Below are positions 35,936-44,276 of a DNA stretch of 64,000 bases, in pieces. Made by a program: the position numbers and the translations under genes. Origin of the DNA: UBA940 sp045613745 (GTDB lineage: Bacteria; Bacteroidota; Bacteroidia; Bacteroidales; Rikenellaceae); NCBI GenBank assembly GCA_045613745.1, contig JAZLBP010000001.1:1-64000 (forward strand). The letters are read 5' to 3'. The notes under the pieces are model-generated. The model saw only the letters and a program-made list of their open reading frames with translations, was not told the DNA's origin and searched no databases. Every line of letters begins with the position of its first letter. The first letter of the stretch is position 1.

Positions 35936-38124
35936 CGTGCAGAGTTATAGGCATCGACACCGCTTTGCAGGAAGTCGATGTAGTTTTGGATATTGAGGTC
36001 GTAGCCCTTGGTGGGTACGAGTTGATTGCCGTCGGCGTCTAAAAGCAGGTAGGCGGGTTGCGAACTGATGCCATAGCGCGAGTTCACGATATAGGAGTTC
36101 TTCTTGCCAATGCTTTTGAGAGTCTTGCCGCCCTCGGTGGTAAGCCACTCGCTTTGGGGCAGGGCAAGTTTGTCGTCGGAGTAGAGGGCGATGATGATGT
36201 AGTCCTCGCTGAGGCGACGCAGCACCTCGGCATCCGACCACACGCGTGCCTCCATCTCGCGGCAGTTGACACATCCGTGACCCGTAAAGTCGAGGAACAC
36301 GGGTTTACCCTCGCGACGTGCAGCCTCCAAGCCTTGCTCCAAGTCGAAGTAACCTTCGAGGCCGTGGGGTAGGTGCAACACGTCGGAGTATTTTATTTCG
36401 GTTTTGCTCTGCGCGGGGGTAGCGGGGGCAGAGGTTGCGCCCATCACAAAGTCTTGGGTCGAGATGGGGGGCAGGTATCCCGACAGCGCTTTGAGCGGTG
36501 CGCCCCACATTCCGGGAATCATATAGACCACGAACGAGAACACACCAATAGCCAGCGCAAGTCGCAGAACGCTAATATGTTTGACCTCGCTGTCGTGGGC
36601 GAAACGGATTTTGCCCAGCAGGTAGAATCCCATCAGCGAGAACACCACAATCCAGATAGCAAGATAGACCTCGCGGTCGAGCAATCCCCAGTGATAGGTT
36701 TGGTCAGCCACGCTCAGGAATTTTAAACCGAGGGCTACCTCAACAAAACCAAGCACAACCTTCACAGAGTTGAGCCAGCCACCGCTTTTAGGCAGGGTTT
36801 TGAGCATCGAGGGGAAGAGCGCCAGCAGGGTGAAGGGCAGCGCAAAGGCCAGCGAGAATGCGAGCATAGTCACAATAGGCTCCCAAAACTCACCCGAGGT
36901 GGATTTAACAATCACAGTACCCACGATGGGGCCTGTGCACGAGAACGACACCAGCACCAGAGTGAGCGCCATAAAGAACAGACCACCCAGGCCACCACGT
37001 TCGCTACCTCGGTCGGCTTTGTTGACCAGCGAGCTGGGCATAGTAATCTCGAACGCACCGAAGAACGACGCGGCAAAGACCATAAACACCACAAAGAACA
37101 CCACATTAGGCAGCCAGTGTGTTGCCAGCCAATTGAAGATGTCGGCAGTCACAGCCTCGCCACCAATCAGTCGGGTTGCAAGGATGATAACGGCAATGGG
37201 AAGTGTATAGAGCAGTACGATGAACGCACCATACATCAGCGCTTTGAAACGGCCGCGACGTTTGTTCTCGTCGCCCTTGATGAAGAACGACACAGTCATC
37301 GGCACCATAGGGAATACGCACGGAGTGAGCAGCGCAGCAAAACCCCACAGCACAGCCTCGATAATCAGCGCCCACATTGAGCCTCCTTCGCTCTGCTGCT
37401 CGGCCACGACCTCGGCTTGGGGTGCGGGCTCGGTGGCAACAGGGGTTTCGGCGGTGGGTTCTGTGGGTTCAGCCTCCTCGCTCTCGGTGGCGGCAGGTTG
37501 CGCGGCTACGGGTTGCGCAGGGATGAGCTTTGTCATCGGCACCGACTTGGGCTCGGTTTTGGGAGCCTCGGCGGCAGGTTGCTCGGCAGGCTCACTTGTG
37601 ATGGCCTTCTTTATGCGGCTCGAAATATCGCGCACCTTGGTAGGCGAAACGGGAGTTGTGCGCTCGGCGGCAACATAGTCGGCAATCGAGAACTTGAAGA
37701 GTTGCTCGTCGGGAGGAGTGCAGCTACCCTCGTTGCAAGCCATCCACTCGACGGTCACATCGATATCCACATTGTTGTAGGGGCGCACAGCCTGCACAAA
37801 GCGCACACTTCCCTCCCAATAGCCGATATTGGCGTCGAAGGTCTTGTCATAGGTTTTGGTTGCGGGCTTGTCGCTTGTCACCTCGCCCACCAACGCAAAC
37901 CCCTCCGAAGGGGCTACGGTGATGACGGTGGGGTTGATACCGCAATCGTAGGGACCAAAGTCATAGATGTGCCACGAGCGGTCGATGCGGGCATCAAGCA
38001 CAAGGTTGTAGAGGGTGTCGTTTTGTTTCTCGATACGGGTTGACCACTTTACGGGGCTGGTTTGGGCCGCAGCCGAGAGTACGCACACGATGGTGCACAA
38101 CAGAAGGGTTATGATTCGTTTCAT
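35932..38124 (-). CDS. dsbD: Thiol:disulfide interchange protein DsbD
   Basis: Moves electrons from cytoplasmic thioredoxin across the inner membrane to periplasmic thiol proteins. 730 residues: signal peptide, N-terminal periplasmic DsbD-alpha domain with the EGSCTPPDEQLF cysteine, a Pro/Ala/Glu-rich linker (about 195-245), eight-helix core with the paired cysteines in LTPCVFPMVP and SFSCTGPIVG, and a C-terminal thioredoxin-like domain with GHGCVNC as the CxxC site. It follows a small lipoprotein gene by 18 bases and overlaps the glycosyltransferase gene. Confidence 0.93.
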   Translation of the reverse strand: MKRIITLLLCTIVCVLSAAAQTSPVKWSTRIEKQNDTLYNLVLDARIDRSWHIYDFGPYDCGINPTVITVAPSEGFALVGEVTSDKPATKTYDKTFDANIGYWEGSVRFVQAVRPYNNVDIDVTVEWMACNEGSCTPPDEQLFKFSIADYVAAERTTPVSPTKVRDISSRIKKAITSEPAEQPAAEAPKTEPKSVPMTKLIPAQPVAAQPAATESEEAEPTEPTAETPVATEPAPQAEVVAEQQSEGGSMWALIIEAVLWGFAALLTPCVFPMVPMTVSFFIKGDENKRRGRFKALMYGAFIVLLYTLPIAVIILATRLIGGEAVTADIFNWLATHWLPNVVFFVVFMVFAASFFGAFEITMPSSLVNKADRGSERGGLGGLFFMALTLVLVSFSCTGPIVGTVIVKSTSGEFWEPIVTMLAFSLAFALPFTLLALFPSMLKTLPKSGGWLNSVKVVLGFVEVALGLKFLSVADQTYHWGLLDREVYLAIWIVVFSLMGFYLLGKIRFAHDSEVKHISVLRLALAIGVFSFVVYMIPGMWGAPLKALSGYLPPISTQDFVMGATSAPATPAQSKTEIKYSDVLHLPHGLEGYFDLEQGLEAARREGKPVFLDFTGHGCVNCREMEARVWSDAEVLRRLSEDYIIIALYSDDKLALPQSEWLTTEGGKTLKSIGKKNSYIVNSRYGISSQPAYLLLDADGNQLVPTKGYDLNIQNYIDFLQSGVDAYNSAR

Positions 38125-38142
38125 ATTGAGTCGGAATGAATA

Positions 38143-38886
38143 TTAGTCGTAGTTAAAGGGGTCGATATCGGCAACAATGGTGTGTGTTTGGCCATTCTCG
38201 TCGGTGAGTTCGACGGTGAGTTGATAGGTGGTGGGCACAGTGGTCTTCGACAGCCACGAGATGCGGGCATAGGGACCCACCAGACTCAAATCCTCGGGCG
38301 TAAGGTCGGAAACCAGTTTGGTCACCTTCTCGTAGCCATACAGAAACATCTGGTCGTCAATCTCGGTGATGGCCGAATATTCGGCCTCGACAAGGCGTTT
38401 GTAGCCGTTATCGACATATCGTTTGAGCGTGGTGAAGGTCAGCTCGGCCACGCCAGCCAGCGACTCACCTGCGGGAATCACCTCGCCGTTGCGTTTGACA
38501 TCCTTGTTAATCGAAAGGTCCATCGACACAAAACCGAGGTCGGTCGAAGTGTACTCATAGGCGGGGTGGTCAATAAGGATTTTGCGAGTGCCCTTGTACT
38601 TGGTGTCGCCCCACTTTTGGCACAGAGCATTGTACTTGGCCTCATCGCGATAGGTTGCGCTATATACGGGCTCCTTGCCCCAAAAAAGGAGTTTGATTTG
38701 GGGTGTGAAGGTCGATAGATTTTCGGGGCGTTTATAGACAATCTCGGGGTTGGCCTTGCGCCAGTAGAGCACATAGCCCTCCTCGCGGACGTAGCGCAAA
38801 TCCTCGCACGAAGTTATCGACAACACCGCCGCAGCCACTACGGCCAGCGCGACGATGCGTTTTGTAATATTACGAACAGTTCTCAT
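38143..38886 (-). CDS. Lipoprotein of unknown function, upstream of dsbD
   Basis: 247 residues from ATG 38886. A lipoprotein signal (AVVAAAVLSITSCEDL) is followed by a mature part with many aromatic residues and no recognised catalytic motif. An ATG at 38895 lies too close to the promoter box TATATTTG (38900-38893) to be transcribed, so 38886 is preferred, giving a leaderless or nearly leaderless message. Co-transcribed with dsbD, so a thiol-redox or folding role is conceivable but unproven; the mature part keeps few cysteines. Confidence 0.7.
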   Translation of the reverse strand: MRTVRNITKRIVALAVVAAAVLSITSCEDLRYVREEGYVLYWRKANPEIVYKRPENLSTFTPQIKLLFWGKEPVYSATYRDEAKYNALCQKWGDTKYKGTRKILIDHPAYEYTSTDLGFVSMDLSINKDVKRNGEVIPAGESLAGVAELTFTTLKRYVDNGYKRLVEAEYSAITEIDDQMFLYGYEKVTKLVSDLTPEDLSLVGPYARISWLSKTTVPTTYQLTVELTDENGQTHTIVADIDPFNYD

Positions 38887-38892
38887 AGAGTA

Positions 38893-38923
38893 CAAATATA
38901 GTGTTTTTGCGGGACAAAACCAA
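38893..38923 (-). promoter_or_regulatory. Promoter of the lipoprotein-dsbD-glycosyltransferase unit
   Basis: On the minus strand TTGG at 38923-38920, 19 bases, then TATATTTG at 38900-38893. An imperfect inverted repeat (GGACAAAACC 38912-38921, GGTTTGTCC 38933-38941) overlaps the -33 region and may be an operator or a remnant terminator of the gene upstream. Confidence 0.6.
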
Positions 38924-38970
38924 CATAGGGGAGGTTTGTCCTCATAACGTTGTGGTGTGCGGTTTTATTT

Positions 38971-39438
38971 TTACTTGGTCACACCCATATACTCGACCAG
39001 ATAGCCACGGCAGTGGAAGGTCAGCGACAGGGCTCCCGCTCCACTCTCATCATCCGACACAATGCGTTTGCCCGAAAGGTTGGTGATGATGTATTTGGGG
39101 TATTTGATTTCGCCAATGGAAGGAACGATTCCCTCCTCGGGTGCGCTTATGATATGCTCATAATCAACCATCTCGGAGCTGATTCCATCGACCTGCATCG
39201 TCAGGCGGGGCATCATCGCCACAAAGTGGGTGTTGTGCATAGTAAGGGTCATTGTGCCAAGAGCCGAGGGTTCAAGCGAGAACTCGACACCCTTCTCGGC
39301 AAAGACCTCGCCGTCGGTGAGTGATGTGGTTTGCAACACGCCGACGTATTGTCCATCTACCTTGTTGGCATTGGGGATTATTTCGCTGCCACACGCACTC
39401 AGCAGGGCGGCGCAAAGGAGTATAATGAGTCTTTTCAT
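38971..39438 (-). CDS. Small calycin-like lipoprotein next to a TonB receptor
   Basis: 155 residues. Lipobox cysteine in LLSACGSEI, then an all-beta domain with the pattern of Bacteroidota calycin-like lipoproteins (VDGQYVGVLQ, then alternating strands to the C-terminus). Starts 3 bases after the TonB receptor stop, so the pair is co-transcribed and this may be a surface ligand-binding or accessory lipoprotein. The family call is by pattern only. Confidence 0.65.
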   Translation of the reverse strand: MKRLIILLCAALLSACGSEIIPNANKVDGQYVGVLQTTSLTDGEVFAEKGVEFSLEPSALGTMTLTMHNTHFVAMMPRLTMQVDGISSEMVDYEHIISAPEEGIVPSIGEIKYPKYIITNLSGKRIVSDDESGAGALSLTFHCRGYLVEYMGVTK

Positions 39439-39440
39439 AG

Positions 39441-41666
39441 CTATTTAGTGTCTATTGTGATGTTAAGTGTTATGCCCAGCGTTGTGGGTTTGCCTCGTTG
39501 CAGGAAGCGGTTGCCCATCGATGCAAAGCAGAATGTATTGTAGCGGGTGTTGGTGAGGTTGCGACCCCACAGCGCCACCGAGCCATACTCCGTATGCAGG
39601 CGCACCGACGCATCGAGCAGTGCATAGAATGGTTGCACAAACTCGCCCGCCTCGTCCCACACTATGGAGCCCACGCCGCTCGCGCGCGCACCAAACTCGA
39701 TTCGCTCGGCCCACTTGTGACCCAACTCGATGGTGTAGGTTGCGCCCACATTGAGCGTGTGACGCGGAACATAGGGCACGCGGTTGCCGCTGTAATCGTC
39801 GTGACCACTGCGGAACTCCACAAAGCGCGCATCAGTAAAGCCCCAAGCAGCATCCAAGTCGAGTCCCTTGATGGGGTTTGCTGCGGCCGACACCTCAACT
39901 CCAAGGCTACGCGTGCGACCCGCATTGGTCATTCGTCGGCCCGTGAGGTCATCCTCGGGGAAAACCGTCAGCTGTTGGTCGCGGCAGTCGATGGCAAACA
40001 GCGCCACATCGCCACGATAGCGACCGTCCGAGGAGTTCAGACGCGCACCCAGCTCGTAGTTCCACGCGTGTTCGGGCTTGTAGGCTGTAACCTCCTTCTC
40101 GTTGAGGTGCTGACCTCCGAACTCGGCAATCAGGTCCTGACGCAAAATCTCGCTGAACATCTGGGTGTTGAATCCGCCAGCCTTGTAGCCGCGCGAAATG
40201 GTTGCATAGGCCGTACCACCCACCTCGCCACTCCAACGATACGAGGCCGACACGCGGGGCGCAAACTCCAAGAAGGTTTGGTTCATCGCGCCGTACTGGT
40301 CAATCAATAGCGGTTTTAAAATATCACCTTCCGATGTATGGAATGTGCAAGAAGTATCCACATATTTGGTAAACTCCAAGCGAGTAAACTCGAAGTCGCC
40401 GCGCACACCCGCAACAAAGCGCCAATTCCCCAGTTCATAGGACGACTCGTGATAGAGTGCGCCACCCGAGGTGTGGTTGATGAAGTCGGTGTCGAGGCGG
40501 AAACTATCGTCACCCCAAGTTATGTCGTGTGCAATGTTTTTCAGAATAAGGTTGTCGATACCCGCCTGCTTGAACACTACGGGCGCACCCATAGCCGTAT
40601 GGTTGTAGAATCCGAAGGCTCCCACCAGCCAATCGTAGCCACCCAGCGAGCGGGTCGAACGCACCACAATGTCTTCGGTCAGGGCGTTCATACGTTTGGC
40701 CTGTTCGAGTGTGAAGTAACTCTCGGGCAGGAAGTCTTGGTCCATAATCATTCGGTCGTCGAGAAACTGATAGCTCGAAACGCTCGACAGCTCTACCCCA
40801 TCCCATCGCTTGCGCAGAGTAAGTCCCTCGGTCAGCGTGGTGCGAGCATAGGAGCACTCGTCGTTATACTCAATGCGATCGGTCTGCATATAAGCGTATG
40901 GGTAGCCGCCTTGATTGACATAGCCAAAGGCAATGGTGTTGTCGATATCCAACCCTCGGAGCGTGCGGTGCTGAACGCGGATGCGGGCGCTACCCTCGTT
41001 GCCAAAGTCGCACATCGTGTTGTCGTAGAGGTTGGTGAAGAGTCCGTCGGTGTGACCCCACTGACCACTCACCGAGATTCCCGTGCGCTCGCCCGTCTTG
41101 TGGAGCAGTGCCAGCGAGAACTTGCAGGTGTTGCCCGTGCCATACTCCGCACCAAACTTTATGCCCTGCCACGCCAGCGGAGCAAGCGTATAGATGTTGA
41201 TTGCGCCACCCATCGAGTTGCGACCATAGAGCGTTGTCTGCGGGCCGCGCAACATCTCGACGCGCGCAATGTCGGCCATATCGGTGTCAAACGAGTTTTT
41301 CTCCATCAGGGGCACACCATCCACCGTCACAGCCACCGCGGCGTTGTCGATACGCGCACCAAGTCCACGCACATACATCGACGAGGTTATGCGCGAGCCG
41401 TAGTCGGGCATATAGAAGTTGGGCACGCCGCCCGAAATGCCTTTGATACCGCTAATCGCGCGACGCTCAATCTGTGTGGCATCCATCACCGAAGTTGCCG
41501 CCGCCTGTTGCGAGAGGTTGAGTCCCTGCTTTACGGCCACGATGCTCACATCGTCGAGACGCAGGAGCGTGTCACCCTCAACGCGGGGAATCTCCTCTCC
41601 GCGCGGTCGGGCACCCACCGTTGCCACCGACAATACCATCAGTATGACCCAAAGAAGTCGTTTCAT
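39441..41666 (-). CDS. TonB-dependent outer-membrane receptor
   Basis: 741 residues. Signal peptide (VILMVLSVATVGARP), then a plug domain (LSQQAAATSVMDATQIERR, VRGLGARIDNAAVAVTVDGVPL, VEMLRGPQTTLYGRNSMGGAINI) and a 22-strand barrel ending in an aromatic-rich C-terminus. It lacks the N-terminal carboxypeptidase-like domain and the SusD partner of the glycan systems, so siderophore, haem, cobalamin or another small ligand is more likely. No FUR-type box or riboswitch was recognised upstream. Confidence 0.9.
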   Translation of the reverse strand: MKRLLWVILMVLSVATVGARPRGEEIPRVEGDTLLRLDDVSIVAVKQGLNLSQQAAATSVMDATQIERRAISGIKGISGGVPNFYMPDYGSRITSSMYVRGLGARIDNAAVAVTVDGVPLMEKNSFDTDMADIARVEMLRGPQTTLYGRNSMGGAINIYTLAPLAWQGIKFGAEYGTGNTCKFSLALLHKTGERTGISVSGQWGHTDGLFTNLYDNTMCDFGNEGSARIRVQHRTLRGLDIDNTIAFGYVNQGGYPYAYMQTDRIEYNDECSYARTTLTEGLTLRKRWDGVELSSVSSYQFLDDRMIMDQDFLPESYFTLEQAKRMNALTEDIVVRSTRSLGGYDWLVGAFGFYNHTAMGAPVVFKQAGIDNLILKNIAHDITWGDDSFRLDTDFINHTSGGALYHESSYELGNWRFVAGVRGDFEFTRLEFTKYVDTSCTFHTSEGDILKPLLIDQYGAMNQTFLEFAPRVSASYRWSGEVGGTAYATISRGYKAGGFNTQMFSEILRQDLIAEFGGQHLNEKEVTAYKPEHAWNYELGARLNSSDGRYRGDVALFAIDCRDQQLTVFPEDDLTGRRMTNAGRTRSLGVEVSAAANPIKGLDLDAAWGFTDARFVEFRSGHDDYSGNRVPYVPRHTLNVGATYTIELGHKWAERIEFGARASGVGSIVWDEAGEFVQPFYALLDASVRLHTEYGSVALWGRNLTNTRYNTFCFASMGNRFLQRGKPTTLGITLNITIDTK

Positions 41667-41681
41667 CGTTCAACAAAGCGA

Positions 41682-41712
41682 CAAAGATACGCTTTTATGG
41701 CAAATTTTCAAA
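41682..41712 (-). promoter_or_regulatory. Promoter of the TonB receptor gene
   Basis: Minus strand TTTG at 41712-41709, 19 bases, then TATCTTTG at 41689-41682: an exact match to the Bacteroidota consensus including spacing. The leader is only about 9 bases. Confidence 0.75.
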
Positions 41713-41785
41713 TCACCCTACGGGTGCCGCCGAAATGACTCCGAAAAAAGTCGAAAAACCGCTTGCGAAATTCTTTTGATTTTTG

Positions 41786-41793
41786 TAACTTGC
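41786..41793 (+). promoter_or_regulatory. Variant -7 box (TAACTTGC) of the lipoprotein gene
   Basis: TAACTTGCAA lies 33 bases before the ATG at 41826. The same departure from consensus (TAnnTTGC followed by AA) is seen at 42533 before the related gene. Confidence 0.4.
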
Positions 41794-41825
41794 AACCAAG
41801 TTTAACCCGCTAATATCTTAATGTT

Positions 41826-42464
41826 ATGAAACGGATTATTAATATTATTGCGTTTTGCGCAGTGGCATCCTTTTTCACGGGATGTGGTTTAGTCTTAAAT
41901 CCCAATTTATCCAGTTTACGCACATATATATCGTGTTATATGGTCAATGGCTCGCAACAAGACATCCGAATTGAGACCAAACGAGGGAATAACAATGTTG
42001 GCACCATCTACGATGTTGCCCAAGGCGATACAATGACATTAATACAATATCCTGGTGCGCAATATCAGGATACGGTATATGATATTTATGATTCACTTGA
42101 AATGCAATACATATACATTGCAGCCACCTTAGTAAATGACTTGGGAGTTGAAGTGCCATTCATTCCTAAATATTACGAAAAATATGGACACTATAACATT
42201 GGTGATGTAATGCGTGACTATGACAAATGCCTATATCAGAAAATTAGAATTTACGACAGCAACGGACAAAGAACAAGAGAATGGACAAAACTTGACACCG
42301 ACGGGCGCTCTCCATACTCCACTTGGAATAATCAAAACAAGTGGAGATGTGTTGTGGGGAAATATATCGGAGGAGAAGAATATAACGGTATAGTTGCACA
42401 TTTCGACTGCTTCTACACCATCACTGATGACGACCTAATTCCCGAGGAGAGTGCTGAGGAGTAG
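41826..42464 (+). CDS. A/T-rich lipoprotein of unknown function (twin 1)
   Basis: 212 residues. Lipobox cysteine in ASFFTGCGLVLN. The mature part has strand-like stretches and ends with AHFDCFYTITDDDLIPEE. The end resembles that of the next gene (MYDCSYTYYITDEALKEE), so the two are probably distant paralogues. Coding sequence is unusually A/T-rich for this window. No known domain recognised. Followed by an A/T-rich 91-base gap with a promoter-like box for the next gene. Confidence 0.75.
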   Translation: MKRIINIIAFCAVASFFTGCGLVLNPNLSSLRTYISCYMVNGSQQDIRIETKRGNNNVGTIYDVAQGDTMTLIQYPGAQYQDTVYDIYDSLEMQYIYIAATLVNDLGVEVPFIPKYYEKYGHYNIGDVMRDYDKCLYQKIRIYDSNGQRTREWTKLDTDGRSPYSTWNNQNKWRCVVGKYIGGEEYNGIVAHFDCFYTITDDDLIPEESAEE

Positions 42465-42532
42465 GGTAGTTGAGATTTGAAAAAAAACGGGCGCGGGAGT
42501 TGATTTTCCTGCGCTTTTTTATTATCTTGCAA

Positions 42533-42540
42533 TCGGAATA
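42533..42540 (+). promoter_or_regulatory. Variant -7 box (TATCTTGC) of the second lipoprotein gene
   Basis: TATCTTGCAA ends 25 bases before the ATG at 42565 and shares the TTGCAA variant with the box before the related gene upstream. Confidence 0.4.
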
Positions 42541-42564
42541 GTAACCTTTTAATAAATGAGTGCT

Positions 42565-43167
42565 ATGAAAAGGTTTTTGCGAATATTTTTTGTAGGAATT
42601 ACAGCCATCGGACTGACATCATGCCTGACAACTCTGATTTTGGAAGGGTTGGTGAACTCCGTAAACAAAGAGCAGGGCAAAGAGCAGGACAAGACATACG
42701 ATTTCGAAATAAACACCTTCTGCGAGTACATCGTAGTTAACAACTCGAGCCGCGATGTGAGGGTCTATTTCACCAACAAAAGCACCCCCGTGACAGACCC
42801 CAACTACGAGTCTGTAAGCTATCCCGTAGTGCCCAAAGGTGGCAGGCGTATCATTCACAGCCACAAGTCGATAGGCCAAAAATCCGACGACATCAGCGCC
42901 GTAATGAAGGAGAACCCCTACGCACTGCTCGACCTCGCGGAACGAAAGATTATAGTCTATGAGTACGACCCCGAAAAAACCTCCTATCAGTTGCAGTTAC
43001 AATGGTGGGCCTCGGGCTACGACAAGTCGCTCTCGCCCTTTGTGCCGAACAACTGGATACTGACCGTTCACAAAGATGTGACCACCCTCGACAACGGAAC
43101 GTGGGTCGGTATGTACGACTGCTCCTACACCTACTACATCACCGACGAGGCGTTAAAAGAGGAGTAA
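42565..43167 (+). CDS. Lipoprotein of unknown function (twin 2)
   Basis: 200 residues from ATG 42565; an ATG three codons earlier (42556) is less likely because MKR directly precedes the signal peptide. Lipobox cysteine in AIGLTSCLTT. The middle part has VVNNSSRDVRVYF, similar in position to MVNGSQQDIRIET in twin 1, and both proteins end in an aromatic DCxYT motif with an acidic tail. Base composition is close to the window average, unlike twin 1. Function unknown. Confidence 0.75.
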   Translation: MKRFLRIFFVGITAIGLTSCLTTLILEGLVNSVNKEQGKEQDKTYDFEINTFCEYIVVNNSSRDVRVYFTNKSTPVTDPNYESVSYPVVPKGGRRIIHSHKSIGQKSDDISAVMKENPYALLDLAERKIIVYEYDPEKTSYQLQLQWWASGYDKSLSPFVPNNWILTVHKDVTTLDNGTWVGMYDCSYTYYITDEALKEE

Positions 43168-43274
43168 CGGCAGTGAATAAATATTTTCGTAGGTTTGCGC
43201 GAGTCGCAAACCTACGATTTTTTGATACAACCCAAAAAAAATGAAACAAGGCGAGGTTTCTGAACGCAAATTGC

Positions 43275-43282
43275 TATCTTTG
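43275..43282 (+). promoter_or_regulatory. -7 box (TATCTTTG) of the thioredoxin-fold lipoprotein gene
   Basis: TATCTTTG at 43275-43282, with about 20 bases to the ATG at 43303. Confidence 0.6.
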
Positions 43283-43302
43283 TGGAAATTTAGCATCAAA
43301 TT

Positions 43303-44259
43303 ATGACTTTCGGAAAATATATCACAGCGGCATTCATTGCCATCGCGGCGGTTGCCTGCGCAGGACAAAGTGGCAAAACCAACACACAGCAAGCCACCGT
43401 CACCATCGAGCCCAAGAAGGTGGCACTGCCCGAGTTGCCCGGTTTTATCAACAACCAACAGGAGGCTACCGAGTATATGGCCGAGCACTATTGGGACCGC
43501 TTCGACTTCACAGACACAACCTACATCGACACCCTGCAATCCATCGAAATCGCCTTTGGTCAATACACCAAACTACTCTCGATGGTATCGCCCGAGTTGG
43601 CCTGCAAGTCGATGAAGAGCACTATGACCAAGGCACAAAAGTGCAAGCCTATGTTCGATGAGTTTGCCGCCCACGCCGAGAAGTATCTCTACGACCCCAA
43701 CTCGCCCGTCAAAAACGAGGAGGCCTACATCGGCGCCTTGGAGGTGATGGCAACAACCCCTCTGTATGACGAGTGGGAGAAGATTCGCCCCCAATCGCAG
43801 CTCACCCTCGCGCTCAAAAACCGTATGGGAACACGCGCAACAGACTTCGGCTACGTCACCAAAACGGGCAGTCGCGGAACATTGTACTCTATTCGCGCGC
43901 CCTACACCCTGCTGTTTATCAACAACCCGGGATGTCCCGCCTGCAAGGATGTACGCGAGCAGATTTCGGCCTCGCCGATGCTCACCGAGCTTATCAACGA
44001 GGGCGTAATCAAGGTATTGGCACTCTATCCCGACGAGGACCTCAAAGAGTGGTACGACTATCAGCCCAATATGCCCGACAACTGGATTAACTCCTACGAC
44101 AAGTCGATGAAGATGAAAAACGACGAGCTCTACGACCTGCGTGCAATTCCCACGCTCTATCTGCTCGACCAAGATAAAATTGTTTTGCTCAAAGACTGCA
44201 TGTCGATACCCACCATTGAGCAGACCATTTACTATCGCGATTATCACAACAAACAATAA
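43303..44259 (+). CDS. DUF5106-like lipoprotein with thioredoxin-fold domain
   Basis: 318 residues. Lipobox cysteine in IAAVACAGQ, a helical N-terminal region (about 50-170) like the DUF5106 domain of Bacteroidota, then a thioredoxin-like domain with the CxxC site NPGCPACKDV and a cis-proline-type loop (RAIPTLYLLD). Probably a periplasmic thiol oxidoreductase; DsbD at 35932 could keep it reduced. folD follows after 17 bases and shares its transcript. Confidence 0.8.
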   Translation: MTFGKYITAAFIAIAAVACAGQSGKTNTQQATVTIEPKKVALPELPGFINNQQEATEYMAEHYWDRFDFTDTTYIDTLQSIEIAFGQYTKLLSMVSPELACKSMKSTMTKAQKCKPMFDEFAAHAEKYLYDPNSPVKNEEAYIGALEVMATTPLYDEWEKIRPQSQLTLALKNRMGTRATDFGYVTKTGSRGTLYSIRAPYTLLFINNPGCPACKDVREQISASPMLTELINEGVIKVLALYPDEDLKEWYDYQPNMPDNWINSYDKSMKMKNDELYDLRAIPTLYLLDQDKIVLLKDCMSIPTIEQTIYYRDYHNKQ

Positions 44260-44276
44260 TAACACACACATCAACT

